From contig OZ018414.1 in the NCBI GenBank assembly GCA_963969595.1, forward strand, positions 16,351,660-16,415,659: a stretch of DNA of 64,000 nt, read 5' to 3'. This document shows, one piece after another, positions 45,683 through 57,041 of this stretch. The notes below the pieces were generated by a model, which searched no databases, was not told the origin of the DNA, and saw nothing but the letters and a program-made list of their open reading frames with translations. Within the stretch, counting starts at the first letter, position 1. Every line of letters starts with the position of its first letter. Both the position numbers and the translations under genes were made by a program. This stretch comes from Neckera pumila. Its lineage: Eukaryota; Streptophyta; Bryopsida; Hypnales; Neckeraceae.

Positions 45683-46256
45683 TTCCCTTTGTCCCAAAAT
45701 CCTAGTTCTTTTTTTAGTAATGAAAGTATATAAAGGATTTGGTGAAATTTATTTAATACATGTTACAATCAAGTGACTATAGTAAATGTGCCATGTGTCC
45801 TATTAAGTATTAAGTGCCAAATAAGTGGATGTGGCTATTAAGTGCAGTCCAAGAAAGATCTTAATGTAGGAGGTTGTAATAGACACAAAGTACCAAACAT
45901 AAATAGGGATAAGCTTTATTAAGAAATAAGACTTCCTATGCAACTACCTTGCTTTCTTTGCATATTTGGATCTACACAAAAATGGCTTGAAATTTAATAG
46001 ATTCAATGAAAAATTCAAGGTCTTTAGGTCTTTGATCCAGACAACTTCAAAATGCTATAAATAAAAATTAATTTCTTACAATTTTCCCAATTTGTAAAGT
46101 GGATAATAAATTGGATCCTTGTGCTTCATTTCATTAGTTAATGTCAAAAACAAAATAAATCATCTTCAACCCTAAAATGAGGTATCAAGTAAAGAATACA
46201 AATAATTGAGGACAAATAAAAAAACAAAAAAGACTAGTATTATGGGTCAAAGGGAG
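45683..46256. mobile_element. Stowaway-like MITE
   Basis: The left end is TTCCCTTTGTCCCAAAATCC and the right end is the complement of CTCCCTTTGACCCATAATAC, with TA on each outer side (45,681-45,682 and 46,257-46,258). These ends resemble the plant Stowaway consensus, which begins CTCCCTCC. The length is 574 bases and there is no transposase. Confidence 0.7.
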
Positions 46257-46775
46257 TATTCTTTAATGGGCTGTAAGTAAAAATTTGAACATTTAATATT
46301 ATAAGTTCTAATTCTTTTCTTCTCAACCAACATCTTGCAATGGTTTGGACTTATGTAATAACAACTCATATAATTGTGATATTGTGCACATCTTTAGGAG
46401 CAACTACAACAACAAGCATAAAGTTATTTTCTTCTATTTGAAGCAAAAGATATACAAGGCAAATTGTAGTTCAATATCAAATATTAAAGGTAGTGAAACA
46501 GACCCTATAATGAGGTACATGTACAACAATATGTGGGGGCAACTATGGATTTATTTTCTATCACTGACAAAGTTGAATGGTGAGCATTCAATATATTTTT
46601 AGAATGTTTGGAGTAGTTGTGATTTAGTTATGGATTTAGAAATAGGAAAGGCAATAATTGCTTATAGTAGCACATATTAGGATCCAAATAAATCAACAAT
46701 ACATCATAGACTATCCTAAAAAGGATTTGACAATAGTGCAACTTTCATTGTCAATGGACCTCATGTGTTTCTAAA

Positions 46776-46972
46776 CACTAGAAGAAAACTGTGTTGGATC
46801 CCACAAAACCATGTGGGATTGCTTTTGTTGAGTTCCTAGTTTCCAACGTGTTGGAATGCATTGAAATGTGTTGGAATGCATTTTCCAACGTAGAATTTTG
46901 CATTGGAAACTAGGAATTCAACAAACCAACCCCACATGGTTTTGTGGGATCCAATGCAATTTTCTTCTAGTG
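46776..46972. mobile_element. Foldback element with CACTA ends
   Basis: The 197-base element is nearly a complete inverted repeat. It begins CACTAGAAGAAAACTG and ends with the complement of CACTAGAAGAAAATTG. GGATCCCACAAAACCATGTG and the TTCCTAGTTTCCAA block occur in both arms. AAA flanks each side (46,773-46,775 and 46,973-46,975), which fits the 3-base duplication of CACTA/CMC transposons. A transcript would fold into a long hairpin able to give small RNAs; that is inference. Confidence 0.8.
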
Positions 46973-48689
46973 AAAATAGTCAATATCCATTTTTAGTATA
47001 ACTAATTTGAAAGGTTGCTACGTTGGGCTTTAAATTGAACCTTTATTTGCATCTAACAATTCATGATAATTATTGCATCTTGTTTGCAAAAGAGATCCTT
47101 CTCATTTCAATTTTGAATCAAAATAATGACAGATTAGCCCTTCATTCCATCTTCAAGAATACCTTTAAAAATTTAGGTTTTCATTCAATGTGAGTGTTTG
47201 TTTTTACTCTTTGCATGTATTTTTTTTACAATCACTTATAGCTATTCAACCTACATTTATAGGGTCAATTTAAAGAACAACATTGGTTTGAGGACTAAGG
47301 TTTGTTTCATCACCTTCTATTTTGACTATGGTAATCTACTCTAAAGCAAGTGTGCTCTAAAAGCAATCATGATGTAGAGGTATATTTTGCTTTCTTCAAT
47401 GCACTAGTAGTGTACATTTCAGGAGTTGGTCGGTCTTAGTGACCACTACGTTTCAACTTCAAAAATTAATAACTAATTCCTCAAAGGTCCAAAAATATGA
47501 AATGACTTGGAATAGATGCCAATTCCATTTTTTTGCCTATGAAAATTTATTGAAAATTGTTTCAAGGAGTTTAGCTTCCCCCCAAAAGGCAATCAACTCT
47601 TAAATGGTTGATTTAAAAGCAGACTACCTTAGTTAGGTATTGCAATGAAGAAGATTAATAAAAGTAGTGAGTGAGAATTTTTACTCAACAAAAGAGCAAT
47701 AGGGGAAAATTTGAATTACTTTTTATTAATTTGCATGTCTTATAACCAGCCATCAAGAAACTTTTGAAGGACTAATCATTGAATAAACAACTAGTGGATA
47801 GTCAACGTAGTGTGAAAAACATTTTTAATAGCCCAAAATTGATTTTCTGTGTAAATACGTTAAGGTGCATTAGTCAAAAATGGAAAAGGAATGTTCAAAA
47901 GTTAAGATGTCAAAGTTCAAGTACAGACATACTATAAAGTCTTAGTAAAAGGAAGCATAAAGAATGGAAGGAAGAAGATACAATCTCTACTGGTATGCAC
48001 ATAGAAGTGTCAATCAATACATAGCTTTTCTTATAGTAATTCTCCTTGTAAATGAACCATTTTCGGGCTCCAGACTAGTGGACACCCACTCTGGGGAGAT
48101 TAGGTAAGATGACGTTAAAATAACCTTGTTGGAAATTATCATCTTCCTTGCAGAATTAACCATAACAAACTTGCAGTCTGCATCGACCTCTTTGGCTAGA
48201 ACCACACTTCCCAAGTTCTAATTCACATGGTCTCAGCTCTTCCATGCAATCACCTGCTTCACCAGAGCTCAAACACCGTCATCACTTCACCGACACAGAG
48301 CCTTTAATTTGCACCAAAACCAACCCGTGCTCTTCACATTCTTCTGCAATTGGTGAGAGTTTTCTACAGTGCATTTCAAACATTTGAAAAAGCCACTACA
48401 TAATATTGGCAGATAATTGATTATGAAACATTGAGTTTATAGCACCAACGTACTTCAAGACAGAGGCCATGGGATCAAAAAACTGTACAGTACAACTCTA
48501 TTGAGCTACAAGTCACGTGCCTAAGAAATCACTAACACTGTCAAGCACTTCATTTAGTGTAAACTTAATTAATTCCTTTAATGTTGCTAAGTACAAAACT
48601 TACAACTCCATTTTCAAAGCCTCTGTCAGATGGATAAACAAATTGAAACCTCCAAATGTATGCCTCCTTTGCTGCCAACTTCAAGTCTT
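46973..48689. other. Spacer, no firm gene
   Basis: 47,400-47,660 resembles part of the TIR element at 50,632-51,042 (GACTTGGAATAGATG compared with CTACTTGGATTATG, then a TTAAATGG region). A 66-codon minus-strand frame at 48,014-48,214 is of higher complexity but not recognised. Confidence 0.4.
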
Positions 48690-50033
48690 TAGAAGATGTG
48701 GAACCCCAAACCATGATGTTTCATGGAACAGAATCAAAACGAAGGTCACACAATCATCTGCTTCTGAGCAAGAAATAAGTGATTGCCTCCAGGCATTATT
48801 GGAAGTTCACGCCACTCCTCTCCAAAGAATTTGTACAGCCACAAAAACTCACGGCGATTCTCCTCCAATTTGTTGAACACGAAGAGCAGAAGAAAATCCT
48901 TCCATGCAAAGAAATTCGTGAACTGGTCAGCTCATATCATCAGGCTGGATGTGTTGAGGAGTCTCTGGAAGACGATTAAAGGGATACATACTCTTTCAAA
49001 AGAGTCCAACTGGCTCCACAATGCACGGCTTGATAATCCTCAATGCAGTGCATTGGGAGCCCACCTGTTGGTTCCACGTCCTTCAGACGAAATAAATGGT
49101 CTTTCACAAGATCCCATTCGTGAGCATAGTTTCCAGGAAAATTGTTACAATTGACAATCTCACGCACCAGTCTACCTGCAAAATGGTAGAAACAAGGAGC
49201 AAGTTTGAACCTGTCTGAATTGAAGTATGACTGATCATTGAAGTTGTAAAGGTAGCCATACACCACTTTTCTAGAAGAGGAGCCATCGGCTTTAATTGGT
49301 CCACTGCCAGTCTCTGAATGGTATATATTGACCAGGTTCCCCACTTTGGGGCCTTTGCAATAGCCCACAACAATCACTTTATAATGCTTTGTCTCGCGGT
49401 CCATGATCAGTTGCACCAGGGGCGGAAGCTTTTTCCACACACGAGTTAATGGGTTGCAAACAAAGACAAGTCAAGGGATCTTCTTGGACTTGGATTGCAC
49501 TCTTGAAAAAAGCACACCAACCCTCCATCACTGGCACTCACTATTTGGATTTCACCACACTTGAGGGAGGTTTCAAACATATGCCATCTGTTAGATGCAA
49601 TGTCAAACACGCTCACTGTGAACAAACTTGGGCAATCTCCCAGAGCAAGAAGGGCAAACGCCTTGGGTTGAGCTCTGGCACAGGCCCGCCTGAAACGCAA
49701 ATCATCAGCACTCATCAGCTTTTGGTTCCACCCCTTGGACAAAGTTTGGACTTGATAGATTTGAGGTTGATAAGCGCGCAAAGACAATTGAGCTCCTGCA
49801 GCTCCTCGGGGAGTCCGCTCCAAAGAGCAATGGCTATGATGTGCACAAAAATGAGCGCAGGTGGTGACACTCTCTACTGCTTCTACAACCTTCCGTTCAA
49901 TGCCAGGCTCTTGAGATGAGACATTCTTGATGATCATGTTTTGTGCTGCATATTCAAGTAAATTTCGTATGCGTGGAGATTCTCCAGCATCTTGAATCAG
50001 ATCATCAAGCATTCCTCTCAAGGCACATGCCAC
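48690..50033 (-). pseudogene. F-box/kelch-type protein pseudogene
   Basis: This is a decayed plant F-box protein of the kelch/FBA type, normally the substrate-binding part of SCF ubiquitin ligases. In order on the minus strand: an F-box beginning LWSGLPEELQE near 49,815, which changes frame near 49,765 and continues as IYQVQTLSKGWNQKLMS. Next come the kelch-like FDIASNRWHMF and DGGLVCFF segments, and a frame change near 49,460. Then follow VCNPLTRVWKKLPPL at about 49,430-49,475, the typical NPLTR motif, and YKVIVVG. The frame stops at 48,976, and a final kelch-like piece (EFLWLYKFFGEEWRELPIMP) lies at about 48,785-48,850 in another frame. At least three breaks are needed. Introns could explain one of these but not the switch within the F-box. 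Confidence 0.75.
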
Positions 50034-50631
50034 TCGAACAGGGCTTGGCTTCTCATCTCTCTTACATCTTTATTACGTGCCGTGCCAACCTTGGTTTTCT
50101 TTCTAAGTGGAATGTGCATGTCTGAGAAGCCCTCCAAAGCTGCACCGCACTTTTACAGAAATGACACTCACCTGAAACTAATACCAATCCCTTGTGTATC
50201 TCTATTCAAACTAAAGGAAAGTTCCCAGTGGTACAGATTCGCACTTGCAAAAGTCCTCTGACTCTATCACGATTCGAGCATCAAACTGATCAGTTCACAA
50301 TCCGTAAACATTATAAATCAAACTAACTACAAAGTTGAAACAATATATATATATATATGTATATATATGCAGATTAGAACAGTTAAGAAGCGCACGTCTC
50401 AGGGAAAGAATCGAAATACAGAGAGCTTGAGAGTGAGCACAGGAATAGGGCTGGGGAGAAAATTGGGTTGATGGCGGAGCAAAAAGGGAAGTGAAGAGAA
50501 GGGAAGCAAACGCAGAGCTTGCTTGCAAACGAAGCTCTTCGATCAGTTGGTGACTGTTGGCACCCGGGCATTCAATTGCAGGACGGTGCTCCACAGTGCT
50601 TGGATATATTACTTTAAGTTTTTCAAGGTAA
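50034..50631. other. Upstream flank of the F-box pseudogene
   Basis: No gene is recognised. A short ATATATATAT microsatellite lies near 50,345. The purine-rich tract near 50,400-50,530 could be a former 5' UTR of the F-box gene read on the minus strand. Confidence 0.4.
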
Positions 50632-51042
50632 GGTAGGATGCTCTAAAAGCGACCGGCTTCTTCAAATCAACCCTACAAAATGGTACTGAATAGATATGAG
50701 TTGGTCTTTAAATGGACCACTTTAGTCATTGATTGAACCCCCCAAAAAAGTATTCTTTATTGCAAGAGCCAGTCATTGGCCTTGATTTCCTCAAATCACT
50801 TTAGAAGTTGTAAGTGGACGCATTTTGGGAGACCTAGGGTCACAAATAGGTACCTATAACATAAATCTTAGGAAATTCATAACTAATTCAAAAATGCTTC
50901 CAAAAATATGAAACTACTTGGATTATGTTCTTCATCCATCTTTCTTTCTCTGAAAAATGAGTGAAAAATATTATCTAATAATGCAAATTGAAAAAAAAAA
51001 GGCAAACCAACCTTTAAATGGTCGCTTTTAGAGCATCCTACC
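50632..51042. mobile_element. TIR element with perfect 23-base ends
   Basis: 50,632-50,654 (beginning GGTAGGATGCTCTAAAAGCG) is exactly inverted at 51,020-51,042. TA lies one base outside each end (left GGTAA, right CCATA), so a TA target duplication is possible. The length is 411 bases with no coding sequence. The first bases resemble the ends of the element at 8,180 (AGGTAG in both). Confidence 0.7.
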
Positions 51043-51753
51043 ATATTGTGTTGTATAGTAGTGGAACTTGTGATCTTGACTAACCGAATACAATAGAATC
51101 TCCCAAAGCCAATAAACCTCTATAATCGAATAGAGCCGGGCAGTCCTGGCTTTGGGAATAAAATAAGTCATAGCACTAAATGATAGAGAGCTTGCTCAGG
51201 AATTGTAGTGGACCTTGACCTTGTCATAAAAAGATAAACTATTCTTTTGAACAAGCTCCTTTTCCTAAAAATGTGGCATGTGTCCCCTTGCGGCAGCTTC
51301 TTCTATAGTACAAACTTCTCTAAAGCAATTAACTTCTCTAAAGCAATCTTGTCATGTGGTCCGGGATCGATCAGTTTAGAAAGGTTCTATTGTAGGATAG
51401 TGATGGAGATATTTATGTTTGTGAATGTTCAAATTATACGGATGAAAATTCAAGTAGTTATTCAAATATATTTCATTTAAAGTTCATCCAAATGTATGCA
51501 TTTTCATTTACAATCTGAATATGTGGTATTATTTTATTTGAACCAGAATTAAGTGAATCCTGATGATATCATAACATTTAGTAGAGAGGTTGTCTTTTGC
51601 TCTCTTGAGTCATCATCCATAGTGAAGCAACTCCATCTTTACTAACCCAACTCTGATTGAGCATCCTTCATTGTAGGGAGCCATTACAAAGGCACTTAGG
51701 AATCTACAAACTATCTAATAATACAAAGGCTTAATTACCAATCCACAAACACA
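51043..51753. other. Spacer, no gene recognised
   Basis: Nothing recognisable. ATTCATCC motifs near 51,480 recall the dispersed repeat but are too few to call. Confidence 0.4.
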
Positions 51754-51956
51754 AATCTCTTCCTTTTAAGTTTCCAAAAAAACAAGCTCCAATATACTAC
51801 CTTTGTTTTTGAATAAGCCCTGTGTTTTCTTTGCATTCTATAAATGAAACATGGAATCTCTTCCATCAAAGTTTCCAAAAAAACAAGCTCCAATATGCTA
51901 CCTTTTATTTGAATAAGCTCTATGTTTCCTTTGCTTTTTATAGATGAAATACGGGT
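51754..51956. repeat. Tandem duplication, period about 101 bases
   Basis: AATCTCTTCC at 51,754 recurs at 51,855. Each unit then contains AGTTTCCAAAAAAACAAGCT, CCAATAT and a TGAATAAGC stretch. Two units are present. Confidence 0.75.
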
Positions 51957-54900
51957 CTTATCTAGAAGTAGAGGGAGTAAAAAGAAACAATCAAATAGAT
52001 AAGTCAGCTCCCCACAGGCTTCCGTCTTGGCCGGAGCTTCAACGCTATGAGAGTTTGAGTGTAATAAATGGCGTGTGGTTCAACTAAAATTTAATAATAA
52101 TTTGTCGAGCAGTTGTGACCAGTGTTTTTTTTAGGCATTTAAATGCCTAAAAACACCAAAAATAATTGGGAGCACCAAGCCTTAAGGAAAAATTTGAAGA
52201 AAAATTAGATGATGATGCCAAGTTGTTCCAGTTTTTTAACATAATTTAAATGAAATTGCCAATTTTAAATGAAATTCATCCAAATATGTGAATGAAAAGA
52301 GTTTCATCCCAAATATAGACAAAAACTAAAATATTTGGCGACATCATTTTTTGTATGTTGCCACTCCAACACTTTTCCAAAAACCAAAAATGAATTTGAT
52401 TGTGATTGGATTGCTTTTCAATACCATTTATTATTTTGACGCTTTGTGACATGTGTCTTTTTAGTTACTGATGGATGAATGTAGAATATTCCACATTATG
52501 TCATTTGAGGGATGAAATAATGTGGAATATTCCACTTCATTCTTTTCAAGAGAAGGTAGCCTAACTAATTGCTATTGAATGTTAGGATCCTCTATCAAAA
52601 GTAGACATTTCAATTGTTACTCTTGATTTTTGTCTCCGGGGTGTTGCCATTTGCTATAATAATTCACCATTTATTCTTGGTTACCATCTTAGAATAAATT
52701 CCAAGTTCCCCCCCCCCCGCCCCCCTCCCCCCCCCCCCCCCCCTCCAAAAAAAGTGGACATTTTACACAATATTCAAGATTTTTTTCATGAATGTTGCAA
52801 GCCAATAAGAATTGTAGCAAATTAAATCCCTAACTTAGTTGATCAGCACTATGGGAGATGTAGGATGGAAAGGCTTTATCAAAGACTTGCAAAGGAGGAA
52901 TATAAGGGAGGATTGACTAATTTCAAACTTTGTGGCAATCGAAGTATAGAAAGTCTTAATGTTCTCTAGTGCATAGTGGTCTACTTCTAGATCAGTCACT
53001 TTCAATAAAAAAATTTACCTTCTACAAACATCATCAATGGCTTGTTGGAATTAAAAGGCATTAAATTGCAAATTTATCAAGTGGGACCTTAGCTCCATTC
53101 TAAAATTCAGATTTAACCTTCTTGGTACTAAAGTGCTTTCAATATTAGACAATAGATAGTGAAAACAACAATTATGACAGTTGCCACTCTTTGTTTTTTT
53201 CATTCTTTTTACAACACCTAAACACATATAAGAAACAAAAAAGCATGGCCAATGTAGTATATTTAAAATACTAGATCAAAACAAGACTCTAGAATCCTAA
53301 AGGATCGCACTTTAGAATTCAATACAGCATCAAAGTTGCAATAGAAGTACTCAAACAACAAGATGAAAGCATACTTAGTGGTTTAAACATAGGTACTAAA
53401 CACACATTGCTGAAAAATCACAACATAGTAAAAAAAAAAAAAAAAAAAGCAAAGTATAAAGCAAAAACTCTATAGTTACTTCCTAAGCAGTTATATATTT
53501 TACAAATGTGACTACTATTAGTATTCCATAATCAATCACAATTGGTACACTTCTCCCACATGCCACAATTACAACTCAATCTTCAAACTATAATTTGCTC
53601 CAAACAAGAACACAAATAGTTTTCAATTCAAATAATAAACAAGGCTTCCATGTGAAGCTTAATCCTTTAACAACAAAGATGGCCAAAATTGGCATGGTTG
53701 CAATACTAAAAATTCTATACACTCAGCTAATGTGTCAGATTATTTTACTTTTATTTTTGAAACAATGAGTAGATTTGTCAGAGTCATCTAAGAAAGTGTG
53801 ACAACTGAATTAAAAGGGCCTTAATAAAGTAAAAGAGTTAGCAAATAGGAGTTCACAGGCTAGTGTACAATAGACTACATATATCCAAGTAGTATGCTTC
53901 AACAAGACAAAAATGGAATGTCAATTGATTACTAGGTTGGTTAATTTGGGTAATCGCATTCACAAAAATGGGACAAGAACAAACATATGAAGATGTCAGA
54001 TCTTTTTAAATGGAATTCAATCAACAAATTCTCCTCAGACATCAAGAAACATTTGCTTTTTAAATTCATCCAAGTAGCTAAGTATGTACATTTTCTTGTA
54101 TTGTAATTGGAGGCCATTTTTGGCCTCCTCTAGAGTTAAAGAGTTAAATCACCCAACCATAGAAGAGAGGAAGATCTAAAAGATTATGTCCCTTACCACC
54201 AAGCTCTGTCTTACATAATAGAAGACTATCAGTTTTTAAGGAAGACTATGAATCTATGATGAAGAAAACATCTAAATGATGAAGTAGCATCTAAATTTAC
54301 ACATTTGCATCATCCATTGTCCAAATTGAGCCATCCAAATCAACAACACTATATAGCATGTACACTTGCAGTCTTGGACAACAAGTTTTTGCATTGCTAG
54401 TATTATACTATTGCAAGCATGTATTAGTGCATTTTTCATAAGTTAGTCATAGTCAACGATGTTCTATACAATTTCTGGAAAGAAGAAATTCTTGCAATTT
54501 TAACAATGAATTGTCCTAATTTTTTGCACATCCATTGCCTATCACTCATTCTATAATTCCTTACGATTACTTTCTCTTCTTTGGCTCCTTCATTCTAAAT
54601 AATATCACGTTTGCTTAAGATTCTTTACATTCTTGCTCGTACCAAAATAACTGAGACCTAAAGGATTAACCTTGTAACAATGCTTGCAGCCAAAGAGTGT
54701 CTGATGGATGACTTTCTAGAGAACTATAGAAATGAAGAATATACCTATTGGTGCAAAAATCAAATTATTTTAGGTAAAGAACCTTAATGATATGGCTCAT
54801 CCTTTCCAGATTAATTTTGGAACACCGTGTTAGTCATTGTGAAAATCATCCTTTTTGGTATTGTATAAATCATTTGCTTAGAAAAATGCAAGAGCATTCA

Positions 54901-56068
54901 TTGGAGGTTAAATTACTCTGCAAAACCTCCCATTTTTACAAGCTCTAAGGATGAACATTTGCACTTACATAGAAGAATTTTCTATCATCCTTGGGACACT
55001 TGTAGGCCAACATATCATTACAAGCTTAATCCCTTAAAAATAAGATCCATTGTCTACTAGTCAAACATCATATTTAAGCTGAATGTAGCCTATTAGGTTG
55101 TATTAAATATCAGTTCTATATTTTTATTACTTGAAATTATTAATTTTATATCATTGTGAGAAATTTTAAATTGTTTTATGAAAAATTATACTTGTTATCA
55201 TTTTTGTTGCAAAAATTAATAAAAATAGAAAAAACAATCCAAATTATTTGCAATTTTTTCAAGAGTTACAAGTAGCAATAAAGATTAGTGTGAAAATTTC
55301 TTAGTTGGTTATTTTACATTTTACACCCAAAAATAGCTACAACAAAGACTTTGAAGTCAAATTTGGCTATCAAAACAAATTTATTCTTTTATTTAGTATT
55401 GCATAAAATTTTGAAATGTTTTGCTAGTAGAAAAAATTTATTTTCTATTTATGTTTGTTTTTTTAAAAATTGATGTAAAAATCAAATTATTGTGATTTAA
55501 AAAAAAAAGGTAGAATAGAATTATATCAATTAAAATATATATTATAATAATTTGGAATTTTTATCATAAATAATTTTTATCATTTTTATCATATTTTATC
55601 ATATCAAAATGAAAATTTGAATTTTGAAATTTAAAATTAAAATCCATTTTAAAAGGAGAAAATATGAATGAAAAACATAACATACTGCATTATTTGGATT
55701 TTAACACATAGACATAGAGCTTGCAATTGCAATAATTCTTTCAATTTTGGGATTTTTTTCAAAATTTCAAGATGAATTAGAGAGAGATCTTGTCAAGCTT
55801 CATTTTTTTAGTTTGTAAATCAATTAAATAGCCCAAATGGATATATTGAAAGTTACAATCAAGGTTGACCAAAGCGCATCCATTTGGGAGAATGCGGAAC
55901 CAGTTTAGGGATTAAAACACATGGGCGCAAGATGTATTGTACAACAAATAATTTGCTCAATATATGTGGCCCATAGTATACATATTAGACAAACTTCAAA
56001 ATATCTATTAGGTCGACCATCCCAATTTTGTTACTATCCAATTTTCATTAGATGAGATTCGGGGGTCT
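51957..56068. other. AT-rich spacer with a C tract
   Basis: No gene is recognised. A C-rich tract at 52,708-52,746 is broken by G at 52,719 and T at 52,726 and 52,744. An A run lies at about 53,431-53,448. The part at 55,100-55,800 is extremely AT-rich. Confidence 0.5.
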
Positions 56069-56365
56069 TAGAAGGCTCTGAGTTCCCCTACTGTCTGTTG
56101 CGTTCCTAGACTGCGGGAACGCAGCAGCAATTGGCTGTACGTGGTCGAGCGACTGCCACGTCATCTTTTGAAAAAAAAAAAAGAAAAAAAAAAAAGATGT
56201 ATTTGCTTAAAATGATATTTTTTTCTTTTTTTTCTTTTTTTTTCTTTTTTTTTTGAAATTTTTTTTTTTGACACACCCGTACCGGCGTTCACTGAATTTG
56301 GGCAGATCAGGGACCAGGCCTAAAATGGCCCTCCAAGACCCCCAAATATCATCTAATGGTTTCCT
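56069..56365 (+). repeat. Dispersed repeat pair (copy 2)
   Basis: The partner of 40,565-40,790: TTGCGTTCCTAGACTGCGGG, expanded A and T/C-rich runs, then GACACACCCGTACCGGCG and AAAATGGCCCTCCAAG. The expanded simple-sequence middle is not in copy 1. Confidence 0.6.
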
Positions 56366-56759
56366 GCTTTTGGCCTCAATTCTATCCCAAAAGTCATCCA
56401 AATCCATTCATTTTTCTCACAAAATTAATGCAGTAATGTGGATAAGGGGTAATGTGTCAATCCTTTATTGGTGAGTACTTAGGTTTCATAAGATATATGG
56501 ATAGGTGATTGTGGGTTGTTTATGGGACGTTTATAACTCCACCCTATGGATGATTATGTGACTTTAGGGCAGACCACTTCAAAAATTCATAGAAATTACA
56601 ATTTTAATCAAAAAACTATAATTTGACTTGGGTTTGATTCATAAAACAAGCTCACACCTCTGAAAAATATGTGACCCTCTTGGAGATGTCCCCAAGATAT
56701 TCAGATTACAGATTACCTCAGATTGGTGGTAATAGGCTTGTCTACCTTACTTGTAAGCA

Positions 56760-57041
56760 GGATTGTTTAAGGTCGTTTTTGTACAGTACCTCGGGCCCAA
56801 CAAGCGGACTCTTTCTTCACGCAAGGCCCTCAAAGGACGTGCAGTTCTTCTTCTTCAGCCCTAAATGCGGTAGCCTGACGGGATGAGATGAAGAGTAACT
56901 CATGTAAGCATATCAATGAAAGTTTTCCATCTTTTGCACCTCCCTTGTGAAGTGGATTGTTGCAAGTTTGCTGCATCTTCACTTCTTCATCGCATTTTTT
57001 ATTCTGTACGTTTGTAACGTTGGCTGTGAAGGCTTCTCAAG
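56760..57041 (+). promoter_or_regulatory. Conserved BTB-family leader, copy L7
   Basis: It has CCTCGGGCCCAACAAGCGGA, GTGCAGTTCTTCTTCTTCAG, CTTCTTCATCGCATT and ATTCTGTACGTTTGTAACG, and ends GGCTTCTCAAG before GTACATC (GT at 57,042). It precedes intact gene E. Blocks match L1-L5, with the beginning closest to L3 and the end closest to L2. Confidence 0.55.

Noticed and set aside
48014..48214. 66-codon minus-strand frame as a small gene
   Set aside because: No motif, no conserved context and no second copy in the window.
49449..49919. 156-codon plus-strand frame
   Set aside because: It is antisense to the F-box/kelch pseudogene, whose motifs are clear on the minus strand.
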